A stretch of 13,043 nucleotides of DNA from JBKQWK01 sp052139595. Its GTDB lineage: Bacteria > Actinomycetota > Thermoleophilia > UBA2241. Shown piece by piece: positions 12,031 through 13,043 of the stretch (position 1 is the stretch's first letter; each line of letters starts with the position of its first letter). Where the stretch lies: NCBI GenBank assembly GCA_052139595.1, contig JBKQWK010000081.1, forward strand, positions 1 to 13,043, read 5' to 3'. Below the pieces are notes generated by a model. That model made no database searches, was not told the DNA's origin, and was given only the letters and a program-made list of their open reading frames with translations. Position numbers and translations under genes: made by a program.

Positions 12031-12280
12031 CGGCAGCTGCTCGCTTACGTACAATGAAGGCGAGCATGTGATTGACCGTGTCGAGGTTCTCGAAGACGAC
12101 ATCCATGGCGCCGACTCTGATGTGAAACTCGTCTTCGAGGAAGGTGATGAGGCTGGTCAGACTCATCGAGTCAAGGAGCTGATCCTTGAACAGCGAGGTG
12201 TCAGCGTCGATCGTAACGCCACTGGGCAGATCGACCGCCTCGTCGCGGATGAACTCAAGGATGGTGTCGGCGTCACTCAT
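12020..12280 (-). CDS. Acyl carrier protein, DltC-like
   Basis: An 86-aa acidic protein starting at ATG 12280, with AGGAG (12290-12294) nine bases upstream. The phosphopantetheine attachment site is Ser38 in Q-L-L-D-S-M-S, closer to the L-L-D-S-M-G of DltC than to the L-G-x-D-S-L of fatty-acid ACP. Helix 2 (L41-T-S-L-I-T-F-L-E-D-E-F) and the segment E-N-L-D-T-V-N-H-M-L-A-F-I (64-76) complete the four-helix carrier fold, and the length is normal. It would be loaded by the AMP ligase two genes downstream and serve as cytoplasmic acyl donor to the MBOAT protein. No phosphopantetheinyl transferase is in the window, so a genomic one must act on it. It is 48 bases after the flavoprotein gene, consistent with one operon. 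Confidence 0.9.
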   Translation of the reverse strand: MSDADTILEFIRDEAVDLPSGVTIDADTSLFKDQLLDSMSLTSLITFLEDEFHIRVGAMDVVFENLDTVNHMLAFIVRKRAAAVGG

Positions 12281-12289
12281 GTCCGCTCT

Positions 12290-12294
12290 CTCCT
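12290..12294 (-). promoter_or_regulatory. Shine-Dalgarno AGGAG of the carrier-protein gene
   Basis: AGGAG on the minus strand, nine bases before ATG 12280. With GAG repeats following it, this is a good site and fixes the start. Confidence 0.6.
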
Positions 12295-12328
12295 GGGTCG
12301 TGTCATGACTTGCACAGACGCCCTTCGG

Positions 12329-13000
12329 TCAGGGCCGCGTGCCGGCGGTGTGCGAAAACGTCATCTGACTACTGAAATCGAGCGCCCGGCTACCGGCCTG
12401 CACGAGCCGGGCGATGGTGAACACACGTTCGGCGACCTGATAGCCCTGCTCCATGCCCCACTCGTCACTGAGGATGTGGCCGCGTGAGCCAGCCCAGCCG
12501 CAAGCGCCAAACTGACACGTGCCGTCGCCATTGCCGACGTCGAGACAACCGTTGCGGACAAACGGCAACGAGGTCGCCAGGATGGCCGTCTCCGGGCCAC
12601 CGGAGCGGCGCGCCGCGGTGGCCAATACGCCGACCGGCCGGTTGGCAAGCTTGAAATCCTGGTGGCGCAAAACCCGCGTGCGCATGATGAACGAAGAGAA
12701 CAGGTCGGACGGCAAGCCGAAGTAGACGGGTGTCGCGACGACGAGCCCGTCAGCGGCGACCATTGCGTCGAGCACCGACTGCGCGTCGTCGCTGCCGGCC
12801 TGAACGCAGGGCACGAAACGTCCATCCCTGGTCTTGCCACACACATCGCAGTAGCGGCACGATTCGAGCCGCAGGTCGCGCAGGTGGATGACCGTGGACG
12901 TGACTTCGCCCGGATAAGCGTCGGCCAACAGGTCGAACGAACGTTCGACGAGCAGGCCACTGTTACTGCCATCTCGAGGACTGCAATCAATCCCCAGCAA
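12329..13000 (-). CDS. NADPH-dependent FMN reductase / iron-sulfur flavoprotein-like
   Basis: A flavodoxin-fold flavoprotein. Counting from TTG 13000 it has 223 residues, with the FMN-phosphate loop C-S-P-R-D-G-S-N-S-G (6-15), a cysteine cluster C48-R-Y-C-D-V-C54 followed by C65, D-D (71-72) and the flavin-ring loop T-P-V-Y-F-G-L-P-S-D-L (90-100). The C-x2-C-x2-C...C arrangement followed by D-D is that of the Isf-type branch, where these cysteines bind a [4Fe-4S] cluster; here the last spacing is ten residues, longer than the compact Isf motif I recall. Three more cysteines cluster in the C-terminal half (C-L-D-V-G-N-G-D-G-T-C-Q-F-G-A-C). The 5' end is uncertain: the frame stays open to the right edge (R-L-L-S-I-Q-L-L-G-I-D) and TTG 13000 would cut the first strand short, so the true start probably lies further right. 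It is the first visible gene of the acylation cluster; its role there is unclear. Confidence 0.8.
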   Translation of the reverse strand: MLGIDCSPRDGSNSGLLVERSFDLLADAYPGEVTSTVIHLRDLRLESCRYCDVCGKTRDGRFVPCVQAGSDDAQSVLDAMVAADGLVVATPVYFGLPSDLFSSFIMRTRVLRHQDFKLANRPVGVLATAARRSGGPETAILATSLPFVRNGCLDVGNGDGTCQFGACGWAGSRGHILSDEWGMEQGYQVAERVFTIARLVQAGSRALDFSSQMTFSHTAGTRP

Positions 13001-13043
13001 CTGTATGCTCAGGAGTCTGACCTTTCGTGTAGGACCCTGCCCA

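Noticed and set aside
11680..12487. Open frames on the plus strand opposite the DltX-like tail and carrier protein
   Set aside because: They are Arg/Ala-rich shadows produced by GC-rich DNA, without ribosome sites or recognisable domains, and they oppose a well-supported carrier protein.
1..13043. tRNA/rRNA genes, CRISPR arrays, insertion sequences, prophage or attachment sites
   Set aside because: Reading both strands I found no cloverleaf, no regularly spaced identical repeats with unique spacers, no transposase or integrase, and no terminal inverted repeats. The tandem repeats present are all short and inside genes or at a gene junction.

Overview
The window is dense, high-GC bacterial DNA (hand counts run from about 53% to about 78% GC, mostly 60-70%) with many GTG starts. 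It carries three lipoprotein-type precursors and a Dlt-like envelope-acylation gene set, and shows no outer-membrane machinery. This fits a Gram-positive-type (monoderm) high-GC lineage such as a deep-branching actinobacterium (for example Thermoleophilia) or a Chloroflexota member; that placement is inference. There is no tRNA, rRNA, CRISPR array or insertion sequence.

Left part (1-5877). A truncated cation-dependent O-methyltransferase runs off the left edge. Divergent from it is a 466-aa lipoprotein with a LolA/RseB-like look. It converges on an operon that encodes a four-helix membrane protein followed by a lipoprotein with seven Ycf48/HCF136-type propeller repeats; a perfect 10-bp stem hairpin sits in the convergent overlap. 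A divergent promoter region (3634-3828) separates that operon from a 306-aa lipoprotein gene. The 3' end of this gene looks decayed: an in-frame TGA is followed by coherent coding sequence, then by a 1-nt frameshift. Next is an LCM-family (TIGR00027-type) SAM-dependent methyltransferase.

Right part (5981-13000), all on the minus strand and read from right to left: Fe-S flavoprotein-like FMN reductase, acyl carrier protein (DltC-like), a protein with one TM helix and a C-terminal F-x-Y-x-x-F tail (DltX-like), acyl-AMP ligase, a possible 48-aa Arg-rich microprotein, MBOAT O-acyltransferase (DltB/AlgI-like), membrane-anchored thioredoxin, and GT39/ArnT-type glycosyltransferase. The ligase would charge the carrier protein and the MBOAT would move the acyl group across the membrane. 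The C-terminal Tyr of the DltX-like protein would be the extracytoplasmic relay, by analogy with D-alanylation of teichoic acids.

This cluster is the most interesting part of the window. It has the logic of a dlt operon, but the ligase signature looks like that of carboxylic-acid/acyl-CoA ligases rather than of D-Ala ligases. The DltX-like protein has a long Ala-rich N-terminal extension, no DltD/SGNH transferase is visible, and the ligase has a 15-bp minisatellite inside its N-terminal domain.
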